Shown: positions 18,750 through 27,606 of the stretch, in pieces | Layout of the letters: each line of letters begins with the position of its first letter | Numbering within the stretch: position 1 is the stretch's first letter | Origin: Pseudomonas putida | Lineage (GTDB): Bacteria; Pseudomonadota; Gammaproteobacteria; Pseudomonadales; Pseudomonadaceae | DNA length: 64,000 bases | Assembly (NCBI RefSeq): GCF_002025705.1 | Contig: NZ_CP018846.1 | Coordinates: forward strand, 1,541,501 to 1,605,500 | Direction: 5' to 3' | Position numbers and translations under genes: made by a program | The notes under the pieces: generated by a model | Told to the model about the DNA's origin: nothing | What the model saw: only the letters and a program-made list of their open reading frames with translations | Databases searched by the model: none

Positions 18750-19432
18750 CAGGCCTCCACCGGTGCCACCAGGCGGCCGGCTTCCAGGCGGATCTGGCGC
18801 CGGCAGCGGCGGGCCAGGCGCTCATCATGGGTGACCAGCACCAGGGTGGTGCCGCGTTCCTTGTTCAATTCGAACAGCAGGTCGCTGATGCGCTCGCCGG
18901 TGTGGCTGTCGAGGTTGCCGGTGGGTTCGTCGGCGAACAGCACTGCCGGTTGTGCGGCGAAGGCGCGGGCGATGGCGACTCGTTGCTGCTCACCACCGGA
19001 AAGCTGCCGCGGAGTGTGGGTCAGGCGCTTGCCCAGGCCGACCCGCTCAAGCAGGGTACGGGCGTGCTCGCGGGCGTCGCGGCGCCCGTCCAGTTCCAAC
19101 GGCAGCATCACGTTCTCCAGGGCGTTGAGGCTGTCGAGCAGCTGGAACGACTGGAAGACGAAGCCGACATGCTCGGCACGCACCCTGGCGCGCTGGTCCT
19201 CGTCCAGTGGGCCGAGGTCGTGCCCGGCGAGGATGACCTGGCCGGCACTGGGGCGGTCGAGGCCGGCGAGCAGGCCGAGGAGGGTCGACTTGCCCGAGCC
19301 CGAGGCGCCGACGATGGCCAGGCTGTCGCCCTGGGCCAGGTCGAGGGAGAGGGCATGCAGGATGGTCAGGTCACCTTCCGCACTAGGGACCACTTTGCTA
19401 AGGTTCTGAGCAACGAGAATGCTGGGGCCCAT
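18749..19432 (-). CDS. ABC transporter ATP-binding protein (YbbA type)
   Basis: The 227-residue cytoplasmic ATPase has Walker A GASGSGKST, the Q-loop segment VGFVFQSFQLLDSLNALENV typical of LolD/MacB-type ATPases, the signature LSGGEQQRVAIARAF, Walker B AVLFADEPTGNLD and the H-loop LVLVTHDE. ATG at 19432 gives the family-length protein. Its start lies only 10 bases from the tesA start on the other strand, so its promoter must sit inside the tesA coding sequence. It is coupled to the downstream permease by a one-base overlap. Confidence 0.93.
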   Translation of the reverse strand: MGPSILVAQNLSKVVPSAEGDLTILHALSLDLAQGDSLAIVGASGSGKSTLLGLLAGLDRPSAGQVILAGHDLGPLDEDQRARVRAEHVGFVFQSFQLLDSLNALENVMLPLELDGRRDAREHARTLLERVGLGKRLTHTPRQLSGGEQQRVAIARAFAAQPAVLFADEPTGNLDSHTGERISDLLFELNKERGTTLVLVTHDERLARRCRRQIRLEAGRLVAPVEA

Positions 19433-19442
19433 GGAGAATCCA

Positions 19443-20048
19443 ATGCGAGTGTGGTGGTTGAGTGCCGGTCTGGCCCTGTATTGCCTGGCCCAGAGCGCGG
19501 CAGCGGGAACACTGCTGGTTGTCGGCGATAGTATCAGCGCCGGTGCTGGCCTGGATATCCGCCAGGGTTGGGTCTCTCTGTTGCAGACCCGGCTCAAGGA
19601 CGAAGGTTTCGACGATCAGGTGGTCAATGCATCGATCAGTGGTGACACCAGTGCAGGTGGCCAGGCACGGCTACCGGCGCTGCTTGCAGCGCACAAGCCG
19701 AACCTGGTGGTGCTGGAGCTTGGGGGCAACGACGGCCTGCGCGGGCAGCCGCCACAGCAATTGCAACAAAATCTTGCCTCGATGATCGAGAGTGCCCGCC
19801 AGGCAGGCGCCAAGGTCGTGTTGCTGGGCATGCGCCTGCCGCCGAACTATGGCGTGCGTTACAACACTGCCTTCGCCAACGTCTACCAACAGCTGGCAAT
19901 GGAAAAGCAGGTGGCGCTGGTGCCGTTTTTCCTCGAGGGGGTTGGCGGTGTGCCGGAGATGATGCAGGCCGATGGCATCCATCCGGCGCAAGGGGCCCAG
20001 CAGCGTTTGCTGGAAAATGCCTGGCCGGTGATAAAACCCTTGCTGTGA
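19443..20048 (+). CDS. tesA: Periplasmic SGNH esterase / thioesterase I
   Basis: TesA hydrolyses acyl-CoA, esters and lysophospholipids in the periplasm. The 201-residue precursor starts with a signal peptide (MRVWWLSAGLALYCLAQSAA), then carries all four SGNH blocks: GDSISAGAG with the nucleophile serine, ISGDTSAGG, GGNDG and DGIHP with the catalytic histidine. ATG at 19443 is preferred over ATGs at 19419 and 19431, because GGAG lies 6 bases upstream and the signal peptide starts there. It is divergent from the YbbA/YbbP-type pair, the arrangement known from enterobacteria. Confidence 0.93.
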   Translation: MRVWWLSAGLALYCLAQSAAAGTLLVVGDSISAGAGLDIRQGWVSLLQTRLKDEGFDDQVVNASISGDTSAGGQARLPALLAAHKPNLVVLELGGNDGLRGQPPQQLQQNLASMIESARQAGAKVVLLGMRLPPNYGVRYNTAFANVYQQLAMEKQVALVPFFLEGVGGVPEMMQADGIHPAQGAQQRLLENAWPVIKPLL

Positions 20049-20106
20049 CGCTTTAAACGGGGGCGGCTTTCGGCTAATGTTGCGCCCCCCGTTTCGAGAG
20101 CCCCCG

Positions 20107-20388
20107 ATGCCGCGCCCTGCCTGGTCCTTGTTTGCATATCAACTGATCGAGCCCGATGAGCAGCTCGACCTGTTCGCTTGCCAGGAAATCCGCGTCCACC
20201 TTGTGGCCCGTCAGCTCGAACTCGGCGTGCCGGTCGACCGTACCTTGTGCGGCGGCCTGCTGCCTGCGCAACCGCGTTGGTCCGGTGTGCCCCGCACCAT
20301 CTACCGTGACGGGCGCCTGTGCAACCTTTGTCGGGCGATTCTAGACGCTCAGCGCCGCGGCATGCGGCCGGTCTGGCCCGAGCTTTGA
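20107..20388 (+). CDS. Small hypothetical protein with C-terminal CxxC
   Basis: A 93-residue protein (MPRPAWSLFAYQLIEPDEQL...) with no recognised domain. The C-terminal part holds DGRLCNLCRAILDAQRRG, where C-N-L-C could bind metal; one more cysteine lies in RTLCGGLLPAQP. ATG at 20107 is the first reasonable start after the tesA stop (58 bases). Good codon usage for the genome and tidy spacing support a real gene, but the function is unknown. Confidence 0.5.
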   Translation: MPRPAWSLFAYQLIEPDEQLDLFACQEIRVHLVARQLELGVPVDRTLCGGLLPAQPRWSGVPRTIYRDGRLCNLCRAILDAQRRGMRPVWPEL

Positions 20389-20519
20389 GGTAAACTTGCG
20401 GCGCGCAACTGCGCGCACCTTTCATCATCTGAAACGCTTGTAAGGCGCCAATGCCTCCCGCTTGCAGCGAGGCGGGTGTACAATCGTGCTTCTTGACCAC
20501 CTTTCGAAGGATTTACCGG

Positions 20520-21497
20520 ATGTTGCCGCGCTTTCCCGCCGTCACCCGTTGCCTGTCCCTGGCCGCCCTGCTGGTAGCGGGTCCCGCTGTTGCGCTGGAA
20601 CTGCCATTGCCACCACCCGGTGAAGACGTCGTTGGCCAAGTCCAGACGATCAAGGCCAAGTACGAAGACACCTTCGCCGACATCGGCACCGCCAACGACC
20701 TCGGCTACCTGGAAATGATCGCCGCCAACCCGGGCGTCGACCCGTGGCTGCCAGGTGCCGGCACCGAGATCATCCTGCCGACCCGCTACATCCTGCCGCC
20801 GGGGCCGCGTGAAGGCATCGTCATCAACCTGGCCGAGTACCGCATGTACTACTACCCGAAAGGGCAGAACGTGGTGCACACCTTCCCACTGGGTATCGGC
20901 CGTGAGGGCTGGGGTTCGCCTGTCGCGATGACCAAGATCACCGCGAAGACTCCGAATCCGACCTGGACGCCTCCCGCATCCATTCGTGCCGAGCACGCCG
21001 CAGACGGTGACATCCTGCCGACCGTCGTACCTGCCGGCCCGGACAACCCGCTTGGGCCGTTCAAGTTCACCCTGGGTGTACCGGGCTACCTGATCCACGG
21101 TTCGAACAAGAAGTTCGGTATCGGCATGCGCACCAGCCATGGCTGTTTCCGCATGCTCAACAACAACGTGCTGGAACTGTCGAAGATGGTTCCGGTTGGG
21201 ACGCCAGTGCGCATCATCAACGAGCCTTACAAGTTCGGCATCAGTGGTGGCAAGGTTTATCTGGAAGCGCACACGCCGCTTGATGATCACGGCAACCCTT
21301 CTGTGGTCGACAAGCATACGGCGGTCATCAATGCCTTGCTCAAGCGTGAAGACCTGGCCAACAACCTGCGCATGAACTGGGACATGGTGCGTGATGTGGT
21401 AGCTGCGGAAGACGGTATGCCAGTGGAGATTGCCGTGCCCGTCAATAACCAGGGTGCCGCGCCAATGGTTTCGAGCATTCCGCCCGAACTGCAGTAA
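20520..21497 (+). CDS. L,D-transpeptidase (ErfK/YbiS family), probably OprI-anchoring
   Basis: The 325-residue precursor has a signal peptide (about residues 1-26), a LysM-like segment near residues 37-88 (VGQVQTIKAKYEDTFADIGT then NPGVDPWLPGAGTEIILPTR) and a YkuD catalytic domain near residues 98-215. The catalytic motif is H193...SHGCFRM with H207 and C209. Family members either make 3-3 peptidoglycan crosslinks or attach Braun-type lipoproteins to peptidoglycan. The neighbouring convergent gene is oprI, the Braun-type lipoprotein of pseudomonads, so anchoring of OprI is the likely job (inference). An in-frame upstream start at 20451 would bury the signal peptide. Confidence 0.9.
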   Translation: MLPRFPAVTRCLSLAALLVAGPAVALELPLPPPGEDVVGQVQTIKAKYEDTFADIGTANDLGYLEMIAANPGVDPWLPGAGTEIILPTRYILPPGPREGIVINLAEYRMYYYPKGQNVVHTFPLGIGREGWGSPVAMTKITAKTPNPTWTPPASIRAEHAADGDILPTVVPAGPDNPLGPFKFTLGVPGYLIHGSNKKFGIGMRTSHGCFRMLNNNVLELSKMVPVGTPVRIINEPYKFGISGGKVYLEAHTPLDDHGNPSVVDKHTAVINALLKREDLANNLRMNWDMVRDVVAAEDGMPVEIAVPVNNQGAAPMVSSIPPELQ

Positions 21498-21582
21498 CGC
21501 GTTTGCAACACCCCGGGGCCCGCTCAGGTAACAGCCTGCTGCGGGCCTCTTCGTTTTCGGGGGAGGGCTTTCGTCCAGGCAA

Positions 21583-21612
21583 TAAAAAAGCCGACCCACA
21601 AGTGGGTCGGCT
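21583..21612 (-). terminator. Intrinsic terminator of oprI (bidirectional stem)
   Basis: An 11-bp stem AGCCGACCCAC / GTGGGTCGGCT with a 2-base loop. On the minus strand it is followed by TTTTTT (AAAAAA at 21583-21588 on plus), a textbook terminator 22 bases after the oprI stop. Confidence 0.88.
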
Positions 21613-21634
21613 TCATAACAATCCGTGAGGATTA

Positions 21635-21886
21635 TTACTTGCGGCTGGCTTTGTCCAGCATACGCAGAGCGCGCTCGTTGGCTTCGTCAGCGGTCTGCTG
21701 AGCCTTCTGAGCGGCTGCCAGAGCGTCGTCAGCCTTACGGTAGGCTTCGTCTGCACGGGCTTGAGCGCGAGCTGCTGCGTCTTCAGTCGCAGTCAGACGA
21801 GCTTCGGTTTCTTTGGATACGCTGCTGCAACCGGTAGCCAGAACTGCGGCCAGAGCCAGAGCAGAGAATTTCAGAACGTTGTTCAT
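21635..21886 (-). CDS. oprI: Major outer membrane lipoprotein OprI
   Basis: OprI is the abundant Lpp-like lipoprotein of Pseudomonas that links outer membrane and peptidoglycan. The 83-residue precursor has a signal peptide with lipobox LATGC (lipidated C20), then a continuous Ala-rich coiled coil with heptads ([20 protein letters not shown]), ending in ASRK, whose C-terminal lysine is the peptidoglycan attachment residue in Lpp-type proteins. The start is supported by AAGGGG. It has its own promoter and a strong terminator, as expected for one of the most expressed genes, and faces the L,D-transpeptidase gene. Confidence 0.97.
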   Translation of the reverse strand: MNNVLKFSALALAAVLATGCSSVSKETEARLTATEDAAARAQARADEAYRKADDALAAAQKAQQTADEANERALRMLDKASRK

Positions 21887-21953
21887 CGTGTTCCCCTTCA
21901 AGGACTTTCTATTAAATAGCCATCTCTCGGAAAAGAGAAACTGGCCGGCGTAC

Positions 21954-21981
21954 ATAGTACCCATTACTTGTAGTAAGTAAA
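21954..21981 (-). promoter_or_regulatory. Candidate sigma-70 promoter of oprI
   Basis: Read on the minus strand: TTTACT (21981-21976), 16 bases, TACTAT (21959-21954), about 70 bases upstream of the oprI start. The spacer contains an inverted repeat TTACTT-N5-AAGTAA (21964-21980). Other boxes are possible. Confidence 0.4.
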
Positions 21982-22395
21982 CTGACAGAGCGCAAGAACT
22001 GCAAAAAAAATGTTGCCAGGGGTGATGCCGACAAGATTTGCGGGGGGATTGTGAAAAAACCGTGTAGCGGGCGCAAGCGATTGTAGTACAGGAACTTTTT
22101 TGTTGAACTAACGGTGACTTTAACTGTCCTTCAGCGTCTTAAGCACAACAACATCCGGTTGCTGTTGCGGGGCATGCCAGGGGCAGGTTCCGGTGCGGGT
22201 TCCTGCTACTTTTTAACGCTAGCCACCTTGAGCAATCCTGCCCTCGGCGCCTACTATTTGGGAGTGCCCGGCCCGGTCGAACGATTGCCGTCGGCTTATG
22301 GTCCAAGGGGCAAGAGGTGGCGTAGAGGTTCCTCCGCCGGATAAACCACATCGGTTAAGGTAAAGGGCTGCCAGAAAGGCCTGCGAGGAGTAGTG
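21982..22395. other. Intergenic region between divergent oprI and GNAT gene
   Basis: About 410 bases without a convincing gene. It contains A- and T-rich stretches (near 22003-22010 and 22096-22102) and an imperfect G/C hairpin GCAGG...CCTGC (about 22184-22208) followed by TACTTTTTAA, which could terminate a short plus-strand RNA. An open frame at 22114-22344 has no ribosome site and atypical composition and is not accepted. The right end holds the GAGGAG ribosome site of the GNAT gene. Confidence 0.5.
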
Positions 22396-22677
22396 ATGAG
22401 TGAAACGCTGACCATCCACCATGACCAGGCCGGTCATCAGTTCGAAACCAACGTGGACGGTCATCGTGCCTACCTGACGTACATGGACCTGGGCAAGCAG
22501 ACGCTGGATATCTATCGCACTTTCGTGCCCAACGCCCTGCGTGGCCGCGGGATCGCAGCAGCGCTGACCGAGAAGGCCCTCGAGTACGCCGACCAGATGG
22601 GTTATACGGTGATCCCTTCCTGCTCGTACGTGGAGCGCTACATGGAGCGTCAGCAGCGCCACTCGAGCAAGGCTTGA
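22396..22677 (+). CDS. GNAT-like N-acetyltransferase (small YjdJ-type family)
   Basis: A 93-residue protein of the short Gcn5-related acetyltransferase family, which lacks the first strands of full GNATs. The acetyl-CoA binding loop is visible in ALRGRGIAAALTEKALEYAD (R/Q-x-x-G-x-G/A pattern), preceded by IYRTFVPNALRG and followed by the strand YTVIPSCSYVERYM. Start ATG 22396 has GAGGAG at 22385-22390. It converges with the DAHP synthase gene across a 32-bp stem terminator. The substrate is unknown. Confidence 0.85.
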   Translation: MSETLTIHHDQAGHQFETNVDGHRAYLTYMDLGKQTLDIYRTFVPNALRGRGIAAALTEKALEYADQMGYTVIPSCSYVERYMERQQRHSSKA

Positions 22678-22683
22678 ACTTGT

Positions 22684-22753
22684 AAAAAGCGGGGCCGTTT
22701 CGCGCCCCTTCGCAGCATTGCCTGCGAAGGGGCGCGAAACGGCCCCGCTTTTT
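22684..22753. terminator. Long bidirectional terminator, 32-bp perfect stem
   Basis: Arms 22684-22715 and 22722-22753 are exact complements with a 6-base loop, beginning with AAAAA and ending with TTTTT, so it reads as a terminator on both strands. It lies between the convergent GNAT and DAHP synthase genes. Confidence 0.92.
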
Positions 22754-22757
22754 TGTA

Positions 22758-23834
22758 TCAGCCGCGCTTGCGCTGTGGCAGCACATCCTTGAGCTTGGCG
22801 TGCATGCTGCGCAGGGTGTTTTCGGTGGCCGACCAGTCGATGCAGGCATCGGTAATCGACACGCCGTACTGCAGTTCTTCGAGGTTTTTCGGGATCGACT
22901 GGCAACCCCAGTTCAGGTGGCTTTCGACCATCAGGCCGATGATCGACTGGTTGCCTTCGAGGATCTGGTTGGCGACGTTCTCCATCACCAGCGGCTGCAG
23001 GGCCGGGTCCTTGTTGGAGTTGGCGTGGCTGCAGTCGACCATGATGTTGGCCTTGATCTTGGCCTTGGCCAGGTCCTGTTCGCATAGAGCGACACTGACC
23101 GAATCGTAGTTTGGCTTGCCGTTGCCGCCGCGCAGTACCACGTGGCCATACGGGTTGCCTTTGGTGGTGACGATCGATACGCCGCCTTCCTGGTTGATGC
23201 CGAGGAAGCGGTGCGGCTTGGACACCGACTGCAGGGCGTTGATGGCCACGGTCAGGCCGCCATCGGTGCCGTTCTTGAAGCCGACTGCCGAAGACAGGCC
23301 CGAGGCCATTTCGCGGTGAGTCTGCGATTCGGTGGTGCGGGCGCCGATGGCCGACCAGCTGATCAGGTCCTGCAGGTACTGCGGGGAGATCGGGTCGAGC
23401 GCTTCGGTGGCGGTCGGCAGGCCCATTTCGGCCAGGTCCAGCAGCAGTTGGCGGCCGATGTGCAGGCCATCCTGAATCTTGAACGAGTCATCCAGGTACG
23501 GGTCGTTGATCAGGCCTTTCCAGCCAACGGTGGTGCGTGGCTTTTCAAAGTACACACGCATGACCAGGTACAGCGTATCGGACACTTCTTCGGCCAGCAC
23601 CTTGAGGCGCTCGGCGTATTCGTGGGCGGCCTTGATGTCATGGATGGAGCAGGGGCCGACCACCACGAACAGGCGATGGTCCTTGCCGTCGAGGATATTG
23701 CGCACCACTTCGCGGCCGGCAGTAACGGTCTGCAGGGCCTTGGCGCTGAGGGGGATTTCCTTCTTGAGCTGATCGGGGGTGATCAAGGTCTCGTTGGAGG
23801 CAACGTTAAGGTCGTCGATCGGTAAATCAGCCAT
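22758..23834 (-). CDS. 3-deoxy-7-phosphoheptulonate (DAHP) synthase, class I
   Basis: This enzyme condenses phosphoenolpyruvate and erythrose 4-phosphate, the first step of the shikimate pathway. The 358-residue protein is of the AroF/G/H type: VVVGPCSIHD, MRVYFEKPRTTVGWKGLIND, SWSAIGARTTESQTHREMAS, SAVGFKNGTDGG and IMVDCSHANSNKD are the family blocks, containing the metal-binding cysteine and histidine and the PEP-binding lysine and arginine. ATG at 23834 (MADLPIDDLNV) is chosen over an upstream start at 23873. Which amino acid feeds back on it cannot be told safely. It is monocistronic, with a strong terminator downstream. Confidence 0.95.
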   Translation of the reverse strand: MADLPIDDLNVASNETLITPDQLKKEIPLSAKALQTVTAGREVVRNILDGKDHRLFVVVGPCSIHDIKAAHEYAERLKVLAEEVSDTLYLVMRVYFEKPRTTVGWKGLINDPYLDDSFKIQDGLHIGRQLLLDLAEMGLPTATEALDPISPQYLQDLISWSAIGARTTESQTHREMASGLSSAVGFKNGTDGGLTVAINALQSVSKPHRFLGINQEGGVSIVTTKGNPYGHVVLRGGNGKPNYDSVSVALCEQDLAKAKIKANIMVDCSHANSNKDPALQPLVMENVANQILEGNQSIIGLMVESHLNWGCQSIPKNLEELQYGVSITDACIDWSATENTLRSMHAKLKDVLPQRKRG

Positions 23835-24035
23835 CGTGTTACTCGTCAGGTCACGGGTGCCGGCCGCCAGCAATCCCCGTGCGGCCCAGCAGCAATAATG
23901 TTCGCAGCGGGGAGCCGAACCTTAGCGCGTTACAGGGGGCGCGACAATGGGATTTGGCGCGTGTTGGCACACTTGTGTATGCCTGGCTGGCCGTGAAGGT
24001 GTAAAAAAGCGGTTCAACCTGACCAGGAGATTTAC

Positions 24036-24983
24036 ATGGCTGCTCGCAACCCACGTATTGGCATCATCGGTAGCGGTGCTATCGGTGGCTTCTATGGACT
24101 GATGCTGGCGCGCGCCGGTTTCGATGTGCATTTCCTGTTGCGCAGCGAATATGACGTGGTGCGCGAGCAGGGCCTGAAGCTTGAGCATGCCGTGCATGGC
24201 GAGTTGCAGATACCGGTCAATGCCTACGCCAGCGCTGCCGACATGCCGCCCTGTGACTGGCTGCTGGTGGGTGCCAAGTCCACCAGCAATGCCGAGCTCG
24301 CACCGCTGATTGTCCAGGCCGCCGCTGCCGATGCCAAGGTGGTGCTGTTGCAGAATGGCCTCGGCGTGGAGGAGCAGTTAAGGGCCGTCTTGCCGGCCAA
24401 TCTGCACCTGCTTGGCGGCCTGTGTTTCATCTGCGTCAATCGCCAGGCCCCCGGGGTGATTCGCCATCAGGCGCTGGGGGCGGTCAACCTCGGCTATCAC
24501 AGCGGGCCAGCCGAAGCGGGCGGTGCGCAGATCGTCGAAGCCGGCGCCGAACTGTTCCGCGCTGCTGGCATCGACTCTCAGGCCATGGCCAATCTGGGTG
24601 AGGCCCGCTGGCAGAAGCTGGTGTGGAACGTGCCCTACAACGGCCTTTCGGTGTTGCTGGGGGCCAGTACCACGCCGCTGATGGCCGACGCCGACAGCCG
24701 TGAACTGATCCAGGCACTGATGGCTGAAGTGGTGCAGGGCGCCGCCGCGTGCGGGCATGAACTGCCGGCGGGCTACGCCGAGCACCTGTTCCGCATGACC
24801 GAGCAGATGCCCGATTACTGGCCGAGCATGTACCACGACCATGCCCAGCAACGCCCGCTGGAGCTGCAGGCGATCTATGCCGAGCCACTTGCGCGTGCGC
24901 AGGCGGCCGGTTGCAGCCTGCCGCGGATGCAGATGTTGCACCAGGCGCTGGCCTTCATCGATCGCGCCAACCGAGCCGGCTAA
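24036..24983 (+). CDS. Putative 2-dehydropantoate 2-reductase (PanE/ApbA family)
   Basis: PanE reduces ketopantoate to pantoate with NADPH. The 315-residue protein starts with a Rossmann motif, GIIGSGAIGGFYG at residues 9-21, followed by LLVGAKSTSNAEL and VVLLQNGLGVEE, and has a C-terminal helical domain with RWQKLVWNVPYNGLSVLLGA, containing the conserved lysine and asparagine of the family. The genome may have another panE paralogue, so it could act on a related 2-keto acid. The ATG at 24036 has CAGGAGA 8 bases upstream. The UspA gene follows after about 100 bases. Confidence 0.82.
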   Translation: MAARNPRIGIIGSGAIGGFYGLMLARAGFDVHFLLRSEYDVVREQGLKLEHAVHGELQIPVNAYASAADMPPCDWLLVGAKSTSNAELAPLIVQAAAADAKVVLLQNGLGVEEQLRAVLPANLHLLGGLCFICVNRQAPGVIRHQALGAVNLGYHSGPAEAGGAQIVEAGAELFRAAGIDSQAMANLGEARWQKLVWNVPYNGLSVLLGASTTPLMADADSRELIQALMAEVVQGAAACGHELPAGYAEHLFRMTEQMPDYWPSMYHDHAQQRPLELQAIYAEPLARAQAAGCSLPRMQMLHQALAFIDRANRAG

Positions 24984-25087
24984 CTCCTCTGCAGGCCGCG
25001 GCAGCAGTGCGCCGGACGGCAAAGCGCGTGTCTGGTGCGCTGCTAAGCTGAAGCTTGCTCTGCCGCAACGGCAGTCGAGGAGGTCGA

Positions 25088-25585
25088 ATGATCCGCTCCA
25101 TGCTGTACGCCACCGACCTCGGTGTCTATGCACCTTTTGTCATGCAGCACGCCCTGACCCTGGCTCGCGCCTTCAGCGCAGAGCTCTATGTGATTCACGC
25201 GGTCGAGCCCATGGGGCAGTTCGCCGAGTCCCTGCTGCAGAGTTACCTCGATGAGCAGACGCTGGATGAATTGCACAGCGAAGGCGTCAATACGGTGATG
25301 GCCAACATCGAACAGCGGGTGTTGGAAAACTTTCGTGACGAATTGGGCGAGGACGCAGACCTGGCACTGATCAAGGCGGTGCGGGTGCGTCAGGGTGATC
25401 CCGCCCAGGTCATCCTCGAGCAGGCGCAGCGGCTGAGCGTCGACCTGCTGATTTTCGGCAGCCACACTGCCGGCGCCGGGGTGGATGTGCCGATCGGGCG
25501 AACGGCGGTGCGCCTGCTGCAGCTGTCGCCGGTGCCGGTGTACATGGTGCCGCTCTCGCAGCACCTCGGGCGTAGGAAAACGTGA
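25088..25585 (+). CDS. Universal stress protein (UspA family)
   Basis: A 165-residue single-domain Usp protein with the alpha/beta Rossmann-like fold. It starts MIRSMLYATDLGVYAPFVMQ, has the strand AELYVIHAVEPMG and ends with SVDLLIFGSHTAGAGVDVPI and GRTAVRLLQLSPVPVYMVP, the C-terminal nucleotide-binding region. The glycine pattern G-S-H...G-R-T differs slightly from the ATP-binding consensus, so nucleotide binding is uncertain. GAGGAGG lies just before ATG 25088. It is followed by the AT-rich cysB promoter region. Confidence 0.85.
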   Translation: MIRSMLYATDLGVYAPFVMQHALTLARAFSAELYVIHAVEPMGQFAESLLQSYLDEQTLDELHSEGVNTVMANIEQRVLENFRDELGEDADLALIKAVRVRQGDPAQVILEQAQRLSVDLLIFGSHTAGAGVDVPIGRTAVRLLQLSPVPVYMVPLSQHLGRRKT

Positions 25586-25654
25586 AGCTGGCAGTAGGCT
25601 ATCTCGGAGGCGCGTGTAACAAAATAGTTCTAGTTTTATTTCGAGAACCACTAA

Positions 25655-26689
<1,035 letters not shown>

Positions 26690-26708
26690 GTGCAGCAACC
26701 CTGATGTA

Positions 26709-26752
26709 CAGGTAAAGAAAAACCGGCCCTTGGGCCGGTTTTTCTTTACCTG
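26709..26752. terminator. Bidirectional terminator between cysB and cysH
   Basis: A perfect 21-bp stem with a 2-base TT loop: core AACCGGCCC / GGGCCGGTT flanked by AAAGAAA and TTTCTTT, so both strands end in a T-rich run. It lies between the two convergent genes. Confidence 0.92.
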
Positions 26753-26756
26753 CGGA

Positions 26757-27491
26757 TCAGACCTTGCTGATCAGGTTGCCGGCGTGCAGCCCGCACTCCT
26801 TTTGGGTCGACTCTTCCCACCACCAGCGGCCTTCACGTTCGTGCTGGTTCGGCAGTACCGGGCGCGTGCAAGGTTCGCAGCCGATGCTGATGAAGCCGCG
26901 TTCATGCAGGCTGTTGTACGGCAGCTCGAGCATGCGGATGTAACCCCAGACTTCCTCGCTGGTCATCTGCGCCAGCGGGTTGAACTTGTAAAGGGTGCGC
27001 TCGGGCGTAGAGAAGGCGCCGTCGATTTCCAGCGCTGCCACCTGGCTGCGGGTGCCCGGGCTCTGGTCGCGACGTTGGCCGGTAGCCCAGGCGCTGACGG
27101 TGGCGAGCTTGCGCCGCAGTGGTTCGATCTTGCGGATACCGCAGCACTCACCGTGGCCGTCCTTGTAGAAGCTGAACAGGCCTTTTTCCTTGACGAACGG
27201 GTCGAGCTTGGCGCGGTCCGGGCTGAGGATTTCGATCGGCAGGTTGTAATGCTCGCGCACCTGGTCGATGAAACGGTAGGTCTCCGGGTGCAGGCGGCCA
27301 GTATCAAGGCTGAACACCTTGACCTGCTTGTTCAGCTTCCAGGCCATGTCGACCAGCACCACATCCTCGGCGCCGCTGAAGGAGATCCACAGGTCATCGC
27401 CAAAGTGCTCGAAGGCCAGCTTGAGGATGTCTTGCGGGGACTTGTTGGCATAGGTCGCGGCCAGGGCGGCGACGTCGAAGGGTTGGCTCAT
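26757..27491 (-). CDS. cysH: Adenosine 5'-phosphosulfate reductase (4Fe-4S type)
   Basis: The enzyme reduces APS to sulfite with thioredoxin in assimilatory sulfate reduction. The 244-residue protein has the PP-loop-like [25 protein letters not shown], and two cysteine pairs, C116-C117 (ECCGIRK) and C205-C208 (GCEPCTR). These bind a 4Fe-4S cluster and mark APS rather than PAPS reductase. The catalytic cysteine is C233 in KECGLH. Product length is normal. It faces cysB, its likely regulator, across a shared terminator. Confidence 0.95.
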   Translation of the reverse strand: MSQPFDVAALAATYANKSPQDILKLAFEHFGDDLWISFSGAEDVVLVDMAWKLNKQVKVFSLDTGRLHPETYRFIDQVREHYNLPIEILSPDRAKLDPFVKEKGLFSFYKDGHGECCGIRKIEPLRRKLATVSAWATGQRRDQSPGTRSQVAALEIDGAFSTPERTLYKFNPLAQMTSEEVWGYIRMLELPYNSLHERGFISIGCEPCTRPVLPNQHEREGRWWWEESTQKECGLHAGNLISKV

Positions 27492-27606
27492 CAGGCGGTT
27501 TCCATCTTGGCTGTGGCGCTGTGCGCTCGTAATGGGGTGATGGTAACAAAAAATGGCGGAGTAGACGGGCTGATATCGGTGTCGCCCACAAAGCAGGCGA
27601 CGCCGA

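Noticed and set aside
22114..22344. 76-codon frame in the gap upstream of the GNAT gene
   Set aside because: No ribosome site, odd composition and no recognisable protein.
21982..22395. Signal recognition particle RNA gene next to oprI
   Set aside because: The conserved GGAAGGAAGCAG-type loop was looked for on both strands and is absent.
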